In this document: positions 8,975 through 20,825 of the stretch, piece by piece
Layout of the letters: each line of letters opens with the position of its first letter
How positions within the stretch are numbered: the first letter of the stretch is position 1
Made by a program: the position numbers and the translations under genes
Notes under the pieces: model-generated
What the model saw: only the letters and a program-made list of their open reading frames with translations
Database searches by the model: none
What the model was told of the DNA's origin: nothing
Assembly (NCBI GenBank): GCA_032164245.1
Contig: JAVMKO010000003.1
Location: 92,317,890-92,381,889, forward strand
Source of the DNA: Sternotherus odoratus
Taxonomy: Eukaryota > Chordata > Testudines > Kinosternidae
Length of the DNA: 64,000 nt
Direction: 5' to 3'

Positions 8975-10260
8975 TGTTGACTTGTCAGAGGCAAACATCA
9001 AGGCTGCACTGCTGAAGATGGCATCCAGAAAAGCAACAGGTTCAGGCAAAGTCATGGCAGAGATGATCAAAGACTTGAGAGAGCTTGGTGTCTCCTGGCT
9101 CAGATGAGTCCTGCGCTCAGTTTAGAAAGAGAAGAAAATGCCAAGAGAACGGAGAACGTCCATACTGGTACTGATACACAGATAAAAGATGAGATACACG
9201 AGTGTTTGAAGTACCAAGGAATTAAGTTGTCCCACTGCATGATACTGGGAGAATCACAGATAGCTGCATTTGCCAAAAAGTGGAACCCATTTTAGGAAAG
9301 GTGTTGTTTTGGTTTTAGAAATAGAACAGACGACATGTGCATTGCTAAACAAATGGTGGAAAAGAAGTAGGTGGGAAACATCAAGTACGCTTGGGAGTCC
9401 CTCGATTTGGAAAAAGCATTCAACATACTACCTAAGTGACTACTGAGACTCCTGCTAGGATTCTGTGGGGGAACAGAGGATCTTGTCCAGATGGTGATGG
9501 GTTGCTATGATGGTTCCATGATAAAAAAGAGCAGACACCCTTTGGGTAATGGAGGGTTTTAAGGTGAAGGTTGGGCTCTTCCAAAGATCAGTGCTTAGTC
9601 TGTTAGTATTCATAATTGTGACAGACTTCATAGGAGAGCAAAGATAATATGAAGTTCATCTGTGCTGATAATATTGCACTAATGGCTGATAGTGAGGAAG
9701 ATTTGATCCAGCAATCAATGCTGGGAACAGGGAACTAACAAAGTACGACTTCAAAATGAGTAAAACAAAGACTGAAGTCATGTAGTTGATTTGCACAGAA
9801 TCAAAACAGATGAATATTAACACCGAGGACCAGTGCCTAAATCAGGTTTCTGGTTAAGTACCTTCATGATTTGTTAGCAGCAAATGGAGAAATTGACAGA
9901 GAACTGCAAGCAAGGCTGCTGAGTGCAGGGGAAGTCTGGAGCAAGATAAGTCGGTGTGATTTATGATAAACACTTAGCCAGGTTATTTAACGGACAACTA
10001 TACAAACCATGGTAAGTCCAACTTTTCTGTATGGATCACAGATATGGGTGACCAAAGAGAGACACTTGAGAAGACTTAAAGCCATTGTAATGATATATCT
10101 GAGGGCAGTGAGGGGCTGGAATGATGTCATCAGGAGTGAAACCAAAGTATGTGATATCAGACAAGCTGTAAGGAGGAGGCTGAGATGATATGAGCGTGTA
10201 TGAAGTTTGCAGGCGAAGAATAAGAGGATGGCCAAGAAAATGATGGATATACTGTGCAAA
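8975..10260 (+). pseudogene. Decayed non-LTR retrotransposon (LINE) reverse-transcriptase remnant
   Basis: Across several frames the plus strand retains the order of a LINE ORF2: KSHGRDDQRLE-like pre-RT text near 9000-9100, then DDMCIAKQMVEK (about 9330), ESLDLEKAFN (about 9400; the LEKAFD block) and VFIIVTDFIGE (about 9605). A degraded YADD-box region follows (SADNIALMADSEEDLIQ, about 9660-9710), then KTKTEVM (about 9765) and a thumb-like tail to about 10250. Many stops and frameshifts make it non-functional. It looks related to the fragments at 7441-7643 and 24030-24415. The exact clade (RTE-like or other) cannot be set here. Confidence 0.6.
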
Positions 10261-10440
10261 GAAGGGTGGATTAGATATGAAGTATGTGAGTACTCCAAAT
10301 TCCTAAAATGTTTACAGTTCCTCAAATGTAGCCATTTATGCCAGTAACTTTCTTCCATGACAAGAAAGGAAAGAGTGAGATTTCCATATATCCTTTAATG
10401 TGCATCTTCCACTGGCTGAAATCAAGCAGTTGATTAGTCT

Positions 10441-10529
10441 GAGGGTATGTTTATGTGACAATAAAACACTTATGGCTGGCCCACATCAGCAGTTCTGTGG
10501 CTTGCATGGCAGTGTAGACATACCTTGAG
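10441..10529. repeat. Short palindromic-end element (TGTAGACATACC type)
   Basis: The ends GAGGGTATGTTTA and GTGTAGACATACCTTGAG are imperfect inverted repeats around an 89-bp unit. This matches the general form of short non-autonomous DNA elements in reptiles. Single-sided copies of the same end may occur near 22670 (GTGTAGACGCACCCTAAG) and 48775. Confidence 0.45.
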
Positions 10530-11460
10530 AGTTTGTGGCTTTCCTTCATTCTCGCATTTAGCTGTGCTTAAACCATGCATACTCACATATGCTTAACTGG
10601 CTTATTACTGTGGAATTGCCTCCCAAAAAATGAAGGCAAGATTTGAAAAATAAAGGAAAAGGATGAAAAACAGACTTCGGCTACGATACAGAGCACAACA
10701 GACATGCACCGAGCTCAGTCTTGAGCATGTTGGTCAGCAGGGATGGAAAGTGCTGTTGAGGTATCATATTTATGGGAGAAGAGAGTTTCCTATGTGGCTC
10801 TTGAGTGAGTCCTCTTGGCCAAAGTTTGATGCTAGAGGAACCTCTTCTACAAGAAGGATATAATCTGATCCGGTGCTTTGAGGATGTTATCGGGGGAAGA
10901 AAAGAAAGTACATGAGAAGCTACTCTTGCTGGATGCTCCCTGGCCAACTGGCTCATGGATCCAAGAGCTAGAGGACTACATGGGAGCTCCAGATTTTTTT
11001 TGTTGAGGTCCTGGTTGACAAATGCCAGCTTAGCAGCCTATTGGATCCAACCTCGAGTGAGCCCTTAAAAAAAAAATCCAGCTAACTCTCCACCATGCTG
11101 CTCCAGCTTCTGCCACAGCTTCTGAGTTATAGCCTCCAGGGTTGGCTTTGAAGTCACTGGGAAGAGGACTTTGAAATATGAGGCCCCTCCAGTGCTGAAT
11201 TGTTTAGCCTCTTGTTCTAGCCTTTCTTTCACATCTTTCACATATTACCAGGCTGAATCCTTAAGATCCCTCAGTACTTTACGATGTTTTGATTTATTTA
11301 TTTTTCTGAACTTAGCTATAAATACTGAAGGTCTGTACTCGTTTTTCACTTGGTCTGTAGTCACGCAAAGGCTTCAGGATCTGGCCTTTGCATTTGTTTT
11401 TCCTTAATTTGAATTTGGTTTAGGTATGTTAAAATAACCTTAATGTTCTGGATTCCATTA

Positions 11461-12057
11461 ACATAACATAAGAACATAAGAACGGCCATACTGGGTCAGA
11501 CCAAAGGTCCATCTAGCCCAGCATCCTGTCTACCGACAGTGGCCAGTGCCAGGTGCCCCGGAGTGAGTGAACCTAACAGGTATGATCGAGCGATCTCTCT
11601 CCTGCCATCCATCACCCCCCTCTGACAGACAGAGGCTAGGGACACCATTCATTACCCATCCCGGCTAATAGCCATTTATGGACTTAGCCTCCATGAATTT
11701 ATCCAGCTCTCTTTTAAACCCTGTTATAGTCCTAGCCTTCACAGCCTCCTCAGGTAAGGAGTTCCACAGGTTGACTGTGCGCTGTGTGAAGAAGAACTTC
11801 CTTTTATTTGTTTTAAACCTGCTGCACGCCAATTTCATTGAATGGCCCCTAGTTCTTCTATTTTGGGAACAAGTAAATAACTTTTCCTTATTCACTTCCT
11901 CCACTCCACTCATAATTTTATATACCTCTATCATATCCCCCCTTAGTCTCCTCTTTTCCAAGCTAAAAAGTCCTAGCCTCCTTAATCTCTCTTCATATGG
12001 GACCCGTTCCAAACCCCTAATCATTTTAGTTGCCCTTCTCTGAACCTTTTCTAGTGC
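11461..12057 (-). mobile_element. CR1 LINE, 3' end (5'-truncated)
   Basis: The plus strand starts with the inverted CR1 tail (AACATAAGAACATAAGAAC) and the diagnostic CATACTGGGTCAGACCAAAG stretch. The minus strand (12024 down to 11665) encodes 119 residues from MIRGLERVPYEERLRRLGLF through NLWNSLPEEAVKA to FMEAKSINGY, the C-terminal end of CR1 ORF2 after the reverse transcriptase. The frame is open over this part. The element is 5'-truncated at about 12057, as is usual for CR1. It lies in the last CCDC170 intron, antisense to the gene. Confidence 0.93.
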
Positions 12058-12983
12058 GGGATGTTGGGGGATGGGGGTGGAGGGTGGGAGGTAACCAGAG
12101 TATTTTGGGAGTGTATTTGTTTCTACTCTATTTTACAACTTAATTGTCAGTGTGTTAAGGGGTTAAGTTTGTGAGTTCTCCAGGGCCTGAGAATAGCTTA
12201 CTCTGTGTTTGTACCCTTTCTAGCACAATGAGGTCTTGATCTTGGTTGGGACCTCTATGTACTGCTGGTTATATAAATAATTAATAAATAAACCATTTAG
12301 AAATTGTGGAGGGGAAGGCTTTCTCTCTCTTACTCTCTTTTAATTGTGGTGTTTTGGGTTATTGCATTTCCCCTAGATGTCAGATGCCACAGGCAATATG
12401 GAAGTTAGAAGCTGCAATTTTAGGCACATCTCCTGACGCTTTTCCTTCCTCTGAGTGCTAAACTAGCTTGGTTAGAAAATTGAATCAAGGAGAGAAGATG
12501 TCTGAATGTTGCCTCATAGCTTTTATTAAACTGTGGTTCTAACTCTGAAAAGTGACTGCATAGACTTGGGCTATTTTTACTCATTAGATGTGTCACCTAT
12601 ATGCATGCAGTGTCATAGCTGTTTTTACTTTAATTTTCCTGCTGTGACTGCCAATAATATTGATCATGACTTTTCATGTGGACACCTGTCCACTTGGAAC
12701 TGGACTGAAAACCCTTGCTTTTAAACACAGGTTCCCCAGCAGACTTTGTATGATGACTTTTTTCTGCTATTAAACCTAGAGGTGAAGACTATGTCCAGTC
12801 ACCCCAGCGATCTAGTTCACCAAAATCTAATTTGGAAAAAGAAGAATGACAAAACTTTCAAGTTGCAAGGAGCAATTACATCATCTTTGAATCTCTGATA
12901 CAAATACTACTTGTTTGTGTATGGAAATGTTTTTTCAGTCTTCCCCTTGTTTGAATGATTGATTTGTTTGTTTGCTCTTGCAG

Positions 12984-13133
12984 CTGGCAGAGTTCCGTGA
13001 GGTGGTCTCGCATATGTTGGGCCTTAGTATTACCAGCCTTGCACTCCCTGACTATGAAATCATCACACGTCTCGAGGGGTTGCTCCATTCTCATCGGCAC
13101 CATTTTGTTCCCTGTGTCTGCCTCAAAGAATGA
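12984..13133 (+). CDS. CCDC170: CCDC170 terminal coding exon with stop
   Basis: After the acceptor tttgctcttgcag (AG at 12982-12983) the frame reads LAEFREVVSHMLGL, SITSLALPDYEII and LLHSHRHHFVPCVCLKE, followed by TGA at 13131-13133. The match to the CCDC170 C-terminus is strong up to CLK. The mammalian protein, from memory, runs about 17 residues further, so this version ends early. A shifted frame just after the stop (from 13130) has a weak His/Gln/Ser-rich likeness to that tail, which could mean a frameshift. A lineage difference is equally possible. No clear polyadenylation signal can be assigned close downstream, so the 3' UTR end is unknown. Confidence 0.9.
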   Translation: MAEFREVVSHMLGLSITSLALPDYEIITRLEGLLHSHRHHFVPCVCLKE

Positions 13134-13308
13134 GGCAAGATGGACACTCTCAAAGCCACTCACTGAACAGTGCCTCTTTGAGAGACAGCCGGACAGAACT
13201 CAGCTGGCTCTTATGCTGCTGTTCATTTTCAACACTGAGTCCTGAGGGGATTGTGGGTGATTTGAGCAAATATTCCTATAACCATCTCTCCCTAAATGTA
13301 CATATGGA

Positions 13309-13376
13309 GTGAAATCATGGCCCCATAGAAGTCAAGAGGAGGTTAGCACTTGCTTTTAGTAGAGCTAAGATTTCAC
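13309..13376. repeat. Small palindromic repeat (GTGAAATC...GATTTCAC type)
   Basis: The arms GTGAAATCATGG and TAAGATTTCAC are imperfect inverted copies. A related unit occurs at 15807-15876. Such units are common dispersed repeats in reptile genomes. Confidence 0.45.
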
Positions 13377-15640
13377 CCACTGTACTGTCAGCTAAACAAA
13401 ATACAGAAAAGGATCCAACCAAAATTTTAATTTCTTGCACCTTAGACACTAAAGTATTTTTAATAAGCAATATTTTTAATACCGCTAACAGGTGTCCATT
13501 TCCCTGTCCAGGAACAAGCATATGTAATACCTCCTACTTCTAATGGCAGTTATCTGTACAAATTCACATAGGTTTATAAGAGACAAGCCATATCACCCAC
13601 AATATGAAGCTTGTACGTAATCAAGGTGTATGTGCTTGATAGACTGTCTGTGGGGCATAGATCCGCCTCTGCTGCATGGTTCATAGGACCCCAGATTGTG
13701 AAAATTCTGTTGAGTAGTTGGGCAGATAAGAGAGGTAGCTATTCAGTTACCTCCCCCAACCAGCACATGCTTCACTCTCATCAATGCTAGCCCCCTCTGT
13801 GCCCACTCTAGTTGAACTTTAGCAGCTTGATTGGGCGTGGAAAGCCAGAGGATATGATGTTAGGAAGCAGCATGCTCTCACCTCACAGCAGTGTCAGCTG
13901 TGATGCAACACACATCGTAATTGAAACAACTTCCTTTTTGCATGATTAACATACCCTAGAGAGGTTAGGGGCATGTGGATGGCACAAAGCTAGCCAATAT
14001 CCATGTAGTAGTACGGGAATGGCCTGGAATGGCCAAGATCAACTCACAATTATGCAATGTTCTTTCTAATGGCTCTTGATTGCTACAGAAATCATGGAGG
14101 GGGACAGACCCTCTGGCCCGTTAGCTTTTCCTTCAGCTAAGAATGATGCAGTGGAATGGAGGTTGCCCAGCTGCCACTTTCAAGATCAGAACTCCCCTTC
14201 TGTGCATTTTTAGTTTGGATAAATTTGATTGTATTTTTATGCCATAAAAGCACTACATTTCTGGCATGAAGAACTCAATTCTTTCAATCCCAATCTTCCT
14301 TTATTACTCAGTTGCCAAAACAAAGGTCTAAAGTTATTTTCTGACTCTTCAATATTAATCTCATCACACACTGTCCTGTCATTTAAATAGCACAGATATA
14401 TTTGCACAGGTCACGTCTTCCCTTCCGTTCCTGAAAAGAAAATCTCATGATGTCTCTTGTAGAGCAACAGAAATCTTTTCTTAGCTGTTGTTTTGTCTGG
14501 CTGTTGCTTTTGAAGCAGTTCATGGTGCAGGTCTACTTAATTAAAATTTAATTTAAAATATTCTGATTCAATCCATAAAAAAGTTGAATGACAAAAAGAA
14601 ACGTCATTTAAAAAAAAAAGGACTGGATCTACATATTGCTTGACTGTTATCCAGAAATTGCTTTTAATTTAAAGAACTGATTTTTACTAGTGTCCTTTCA
14701 ACCGCTTTGATAATTAAATAATTTAAAAATAAATTTTAACTGTAAATCCCATTTTAATTGAGCGCTCGGATGTTTTCATTTACTTAATCTCTCTGCCCTT
14801 TGTCCATCTCACACGTGTACAAAATAACATACAACAGGCACATGCCCTTGTAATGAGAGAAATTTAAGCTTCCAGAAGATGGGGCATCACAACAGACATT
14901 ACTCCAGCCATTGAAATTATTTATCTATATTTTAAGGAAAATTAATTATAATCTTTACAATCTTTATTTAGAAAAATGATTTTAGCACAGGATTAGGAGG
15001 GATTACATAAATAATGCACAATTGGCTACATGCAGTGTAGGTTTTTTTAATTTTGCTTTTCTCTGAAACATCAGTTATTGGCTATTTTTGAATAAGGAAT
15101 ACTAAATTTGGCAGGCCAGTGGTATGATCAGGTATGGTAAATCATATGGTCCTATAATTATTTAGATTAACACTAATTTCCTTTCTTATTGTCTGTTGTG
15201 AAATAGTTTGTTCACATACAGGTTAACAAGTATTCACAAATATAAAGGGAAAACCCTAATATTAACAAATATAAAATAAAACTTGAGATATAAGCACCTC
15301 TTTCATTGAAAATAACAGATTACAAGTCAACATTTTATTGGTCAAACTGAACTGCTCAAGGGTATGTAGGTAGGAAGAGGATGTACAGATATACTCAGAT
15401 GAGGTTGATCGTAGTTTCAGCCTATGTTTTTTGTTTGTTCCATAATTATATAGGTGGACAGTCTTTGCCAGCTAGTGTAAAGCCCTGTCAACTCTTGTTT
15501 CTTACATACACACTTTTAAATATTGAAACATGCTTTATAAACCATAAATTAAACAAACTAAAGTAAGAAATTAGTGTCTCGTTGTACTAGGTGTTGAATG
15601 TACTCCCAATAGGAGTTGAATGCACTTGACAACTTTCAGA
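13377..15640. other. 3' flank of CCDC170 without recognised gene
   Basis: This stretch is mostly AT-rich. It contains no exon with homology that I recognise, no long open frame and no clear transposon ends. It probably includes the unassigned 3' UTR of CCDC170 at its left end. Confidence 0.6.
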
Positions 15641-15649
15641 ACTAGTCCC

Positions 15650-15990
15650 TCAAAACACCCTAAGAGAGAAGTATTTTTAGTTATGTTTTATAGATAGGGA
15701 ATCTGAGGTAGATAAACTGATGACTTGCTAAAGACCCCAAAACGATTCAATGTCTGTCAAGATTAGAGCATGGAAGTTCATGGGTGCTCAAAACTAGAGA
15801 CCAAGGGTGAAATTCTGGCCCCTTTGAAGCCAGTAGCAAAACCCCTGGTGACATCAGTGGAGGCAGGATTTAACCTCAAGTCCACAGAAAGGTTTAGTCT
15901 AATCTCTTGTGTTTTGAGCCCAAGACTAGCAGCATCAGGAACTCCTGAGTTCTAATTTTGTCTCTGACTTTGTTGCCTCAATAAGACATA
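15650..15990 (+). repeat. MIR-like SINE remnant with an inserted palindromic repeat
   Basis: The text around 15685-15760 (TTTTATAGATAGGGAATCTGAGG, then GACTTGCTAAAGACC) follows the MIR core pattern of a gradient-of-bases AACTGAGG motif and GACTTGCC-like box. The part after 15900 (CAGGAACTCCTGAGTTCTAA) resembles another MIR segment. The palindromic unit at 15807-15876 sits between them. The copies are old and diverged. Confidence 0.45.
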
Positions 15991-16428
15991 TCATGTGCAA
16001 TTTTAAAATTGTTCTAAATGTAGACCTAGTACATCAGTGAAGATATCCCTTATTCTAAATATTTGCTTTTCTTCTGGAAGAATTTGCTCATTTAGCTAAA
16101 GCAAATAAAAAATAAATAAAGCAATAGTTTGACATGGACAAAGTTCAGAATGATTTTTTTAACCAGGCAATTTAATTAACCCCTGAACAAAGTTTAAGAT
16201 GACTTGTTATTGTCTACTGGGCTTTGTATCATGTAATGTTGAGAATTTCAGACTCATTATTTTTCATAAGGAAAATTGATTTAGTTAAAATTCTCTTTGA
16301 ATCTTTCATTTTCAAACCAGGATGCAGCAGCCTAAATCCAAATTAATTAAAACCTTCTCCAAAATATGCTTTAAGATTGAAAAGGCTTGGAATACCATGC
16401 ACTAACGATTACTCATATGAGTAGAGTA

Positions 16429-16989
16429 CAGTAACTCCTTGCTTAACGTTGTAGTTATGTTCCTGAAAAATGAGACTTTAAGCGAAATGATGTTAAGCGA
16501 ATCCAATTTTCCCATAAGAATTAATGTAAATGTGGGGGTTAGGCTCCAGGGAAATGAGGTAAGCGGGGTGCAGGAGCAGAGGGGAGAGGGACACCCTGAC
16601 ATTAGCTCCTCACTTCACCCCCTCTCCCACTGCATAGCAAGCAGGAGGTTCTGGGGAGCAGCTCCAAGGCAGAGGGCAGGAGCAGCACATGGCAGTGTGA
16701 GGAGGAACATCTGAACGGCTGGCAATTGATACCCTGCTGCTTGGCTGCCGCACAGGGAACTTAGGGGACTAGGGAGCTGATGGGGGGCTGCCAGTCCCCT
16801 CTGGTTCCAATCCCCCACCACATAGCTCCAATGGGGTATTCTTCCTGCAAGCAGTGCACAAAGCAGGCAGCTGCCAAATGACATTATAAGGAAGCATTGC
16901 ACAACTTTAAACGAGCATGTTCCATAATTCATCAGCAATGTAACAATGAAACAACACTAACTGGCATGACTTTAAGTGAGGAGTTACTG
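16429..16989. mobile_element. Tigger/mariner-type MITE, second family
   Basis: The left end CAGTAACTCCTTGCTTAACG and the right end TGACTTTAAGTGAGGAGTTACTG are inverted repeats, and TA dinucleotides flank both sides (16427-16428 and 16990-16991). The element is 561 bp. Internal sequence (AAATGATGTTAAGCGAATCC, then a G/C-rich middle) carries no intact transposase. Its terminal sequence differs from the GC-cored elements at 7646 and 49475, so it belongs to another family. Confidence 0.8.
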
Positions 16990-17164
16990 TATTTTTTTCC
17001 CCTGGGCTTGCTTCTTTGAGTAAGAATTAAAAGAGTAAGAGATTGCAGAATCAGCCACTTTTCACTACAGTGAGGATTATATTAGGTACAAAATATTTTA
17101 AAAAATTGAAATGCATTTGCTTATAATATGCTTAAAGCTTTTGAACGTTTGTTTCCAATTAAAG

Positions 17165-17266
17165 GCCAAAATTTTGCTCTCAATTACAGTGCCAAATCTG
17201 GAGTAAATCCACAGAAGGCAGTGGTATTATTCCAGATTTGCAATGGTAAACAGAGCAGAATTTGGC
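17165..17266. repeat. Palindromic interspersed repeat (GCCAAATTYTGCTCT arms)
   Basis: The arms GCCAAAATTTTGCTCT and AGAGCAGAATTTGGC are inverted copies over about 100 bp. The centre also folds (AAATCTGGAGTAAATCC against ATTATTCCAGATTT). The unit is a foldback dispersed repeat with no coding content. Confidence 0.6.
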
Positions 17267-18056
17267 TCCACTTGTTAACAGTTCTCAAGGTAACCACTGA
17301 AATTAAATAAAGAAGTTGCCTGTAACTTATTGAATTTTAATCTCTCTCTCTCTGCCTATCTTTCTTTAAATAAATTGTCTCTTACAATATTTGTACTAGA
17401 TAAAATACAATATTGTATCATGTGTGCCACAAAAATTCTGATAAAGCATTGTTTTAAAAAAAGTTGTGATCTTGAGTTAATTTCTGTACTTGATAACAAA
17501 CTTGTCACTACTATGTTTTGAAAACAGAGAAATCATGCCTAATTCAGGCCTTTATTCAGCAAAGCACTTAAGCAAGCTGAAATGCTTTATTGAGTTTGAG
17601 CCTAGAGGACGAGATCCACATGAATAAGTGCTCTTTACTTGGTGGAGATTTTTTTTTTAACTTTGAGAACATGAGCCATTGAGATTTCTTCAAATACAGG
17701 GAGACCAATGGTACTCACATGAACTGGTCAGTTATTTTATAATTTTGAACAAAAAACAAATGAGGGGATCCAAAGCTTATAAAATGTTGACAAATAAAAT
17801 CTTGAGTATACTTTCAGAAAGATAGAGAATTTCTGGAGCAAAGCTACTGTAAATGCTGTTTTCACCAAAACTCTTTGATAGTAAAATGTTTTCTGTGCTA
17901 GAAGTGGTAGAATAGACTATCAAAGGAAGAGAAAGTGACTCCTTGAATAGAAGAAAGTATCATGAAGTTAGAGAAAAAGATTATGTACTGGATTGGAACA
18001 CACAAAACCAAATGAAAGAACAGGTTTAGGAGCTGGATAACTGGCTTGGGAGGAGA
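17267..18056. other. AT-rich intergenic stretch, no gene seen
   Basis: Only short frames without family resemblance are present. There is a brief TCTCTC run near 17340 and no recognisable mobile-element end. Confidence 0.55.
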
Positions 18057-18062
18057 GGAAGG

Positions 18063-19326
18063 TGTGACACTGAACGCCATATTTTTCACAGTAATATTAT
18101 TATGATATGATTATGACATAATTATAATGTATTTTATGCTAGGTAAGTCATGAGGTGTCATTGGAAAAGTAAAGATTTGCTGAATATGATTATCCTATTT
18201 GTAGGCATGTATCATTTTTGCAGAGGAAGTTATGAATATTGACTATGTATCTGTATTTCAAATGTAGTTACACCTGGTTAATGCCCACTAAACAAGATGC
18301 TTTCAGTCTAAATAGTGGGTGGGGAAGGGCCTATTCAGGGCAATGGGCCATTAGGAAAAAACAATAGTCCTTCTGAGAAGCTCACCTCCCACCTGGGGAG
18401 CCTTCCTGAGAATGCTACGGGCAGCCTCCTCGTAATGGCTGCTATGACTCTACAAGGACCACATGATGCTGGACTCCATCTTGAGATGTCAGTATTTTTC
18501 CACAGACTGGTCTGGGAAGCAAGCTTTGAAACAAAGCGTTCCTGCCATATGCAAAAGCTATATAAATTGGGGAGCGACATCATCTGGTGTTCTTCATGCC
18601 CCACCCAAGAAGACTCCTGGAAACACTTGAGGAACAAAGACTGAACTGGGGGAAGTGTTGGACCCAGGCTAAAGGGATTTTTAGCCTATGAATGAACATG
18701 TGAGGATTCCAGGCTGTAAGCAAGTGCGGCTTGCCCCTTAAGAATCTGTAGTCTGCTTGTATAATTTCTTAGGATAAGAATCTGCTAATTCACATCCAAT
18801 CTATTTAGTATATTAAGCTTGGTTTGCATTTTTGTTTGTTAGGTAATCTGCTTTGATCGGTTTGCTGTCACTTATAGTCACTTAAAATCTATCATTTGTA
18901 GTTAATAAGCTTGTTTTTGCTTTATCAAAACCAGTGAGTTGGAGTGAAATGTATGGGAATCATAACTTGGGGCAAAGGCCGTTGCATATTCCTCTCCACA
19001 TTGAGTTCCCTGTCAGCTAAAGATGGTATAATTTTGGGTTTATACTCCGGGGGGGTGGGGGGTGGGGGTTGTGAGTCTGGAAAGCTAGGGCATTGGCTGC
19101 TGTCTGCTGCAGATATTTGAGTGGCTTGAGTGCAGCTGCTTTTGCAGGTAGCTCACTTTCAGTGTTGGCGCCATCTGCTGTCATGTTGGGTGATAACAGG
19201 GTCTGGGTTAGGCTGGCTGTGTCCCCAAGCATTTTGTGAGCAGGGCCAAGCCAACTGAATGGTTAGAGGGGCCCAGCAGTTCCCCACAGCTGTCAGACTG
19301 CAGCCCAGGGATGATAACCTATCACA
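18063..19326 (+). mobile_element. Solo LTR of an ERV-like retroelement
   Basis: The 1264-bp segment begins TGTGACACTGAACGCC and ends GATGATAACCTATCACA, giving TGTGA/TCACA terminal complementarity. GGAAG occurs at 18057-18061 (one extra G before the element) and again at 19327-19331, a likely 5-bp target duplication. A TATA-like box (GCTATATAAATTGGGG, about 18556) suggests plus orientation. I see no gag, pol or env segment on either side, so this is a solo LTR. The segment 19020-19330 contains a G-rich tract. Confidence 0.65.
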
Positions 19327-19331
19327 GGAAG

Positions 19332-20696
19332 AATGGAATAATTGGGGGTTAACAGAAAGGACTGGTAAGGTTGCTCATTCTTAATAATTTTCAAGCAGCA
19401 GTTTTCAATTTGTTTTGGTTCTCTTGCAACAAGAAGTGCCAATCCTGCATAGATTAAATTGTCTGGAATTTTTTTGGCAGGAGAGGATTGATTTTAGATG
19501 ATTCCATGCATATAAACATTGTTCAGCAATAACCTTGAAATTTCATAAAATGAAAGGACAATAAAACAAAAAACCCAAACTTGCCTGACAAAACTGTCAG
19601 ACTTCTCTGGCAGCTTTAAAGGTCAGCTGATGACTCATGAAGAACATTCCTTTTGTAAATTGATGAAAAAAAATTCAGATGATATATTTTCTGTGGGTTT
19701 TTCTTCTTCTCCTTGAAGACAATATATCATATATGAAAACAACATGCTTTTCTTTCCCAGGAGTTCATAGGCTTCTCTCACTTATGTAATAAAATTACGT
19801 TTGTCAACACGATTTCCACAACAGCTGTAATATCAGAGGCCTCATGTGGTGCCCTTATTGGTAGACAAAATAAAGTAATTATGAAGTGAATTGGCAAAGA
19901 GATTGACGCATCCTCTCAGCCTTCCCTATCATTCCTCCAATAGGTAATAAGGCCTAGTAATAGGGCAGTGGAGGTAAGCTTGTATTGCTGCCTCTCATGC
20001 TGTACCTATTTGATGGATCCCAATAGGATTCATTCTGTAAGTCAGCTGGGCGCCTTTCACAAACACAAAATTCATATTAATAAACCTCTGGCCTCTTAAA
20101 CTATTTCTCACCAAGGCAGATTTCACATTCTTATGTTCCCAAATGTCGTTTAGACCTGTAATGTCTCTGGAGAAGTACTGAGCACCTTTAACTCCCATTG
20201 CCCTCACTGCCAGAGACAGCTGCTCAAAACATCAGAGGACTGAGCCTTGATTATGTTCAGTCAGAGTTTGGCATGCACAGAACTTGCAGGATCAGGTCCT
20301 GCACCCTACAGACATTCTTGTTATCGCTAGCGCATATTATATCTCTAACTATAGAAACAGACCCTATGTGCATTTCATTTAAGTATTGTTACCACAGGTT
20401 TCAAAGTTACTTCCAGCAGAAGTCTGGTCTATTACTAAAGAGTACAGAATTGAAAAAACCTGAAAAGTAATTTGTCCATATATCGCTTTCTGTTTGAAGG
20501 TAGATTGCTGATTATGTTTGTGTTATGGATGTGAGGTATATACATTGAAACTGTGGTCATACTTGGTGTCATAACTACCATGGTGTCATCACTTATGCTT
20601 GGTACAGGAGTGAAAAGAAAAATAACTGAAAGTACTTAATCTTCTTTTAGATTGAAATGCTTGATAACTTTCAGAGCTTCATTACTGTACTCTAAG
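19332..20696. other. Intergenic stretch, no gene seen
   Basis: AT-rich to neutral DNA with only short unconvincing frames. No splice-flanked homologous exon and no mobile-element terminus is identified. Confidence 0.55.
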
Positions 20697-20825
20697 GAGA
20701 GACAAGGTGGGTGAGGTAATATCTTTTATTAGACCTGAAGATGAGCTCTGTAAGCACCAAAGCTTGTTTCTCCTACCAACAGAAGTTGGTCCAGAAAAGA
20801 TATTACCTCACCCACCTTGTCTCTC
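20697..20825. repeat. Foldback interspersed repeat, copy 2
   Basis: The left arm GGAGAGACAAGGTGGGTGAG and the right arm CTCACCCACCTTGTCTCTCT are near-perfect inverted repeats. They continue inward through GTAATATCTTTT and AAAAGATATTAC. The centre carries AGCACCAAAGCTTG and CCAACAGAAGTTGGTCC. The element is related to the one at 8822-8945. The palindrome could form a hairpin. Confidence 0.8.

Larger units (their letters stand above)
5022..12983 (+). other. Last intron of CCDC170 (8 kb)
   Basis: The intron runs from GTAGGT to tttgctcttgcag. It carries the Helitron-like candidate, LTR-like segments, a Tigger MITE, LINE remnants and a CR1 3' end. The parts 8170-8820, 10530-11460 and 12060-12983 show no element that I can name with confidence. 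The stretch near 12200-12300 (AGCACAATGAGGTCTTGATC, then AATAATTAATAAATAAA) looks like the tail of an old SINE or LINE. Confidence 0.75.

Noticed and set aside
12955..13245. 96-residue plus frame overlapping the last CCDC170 exon
   Set aside because: It is in another frame. The CCDC170 frame from 12984 matches the known protein and stops at 13131.
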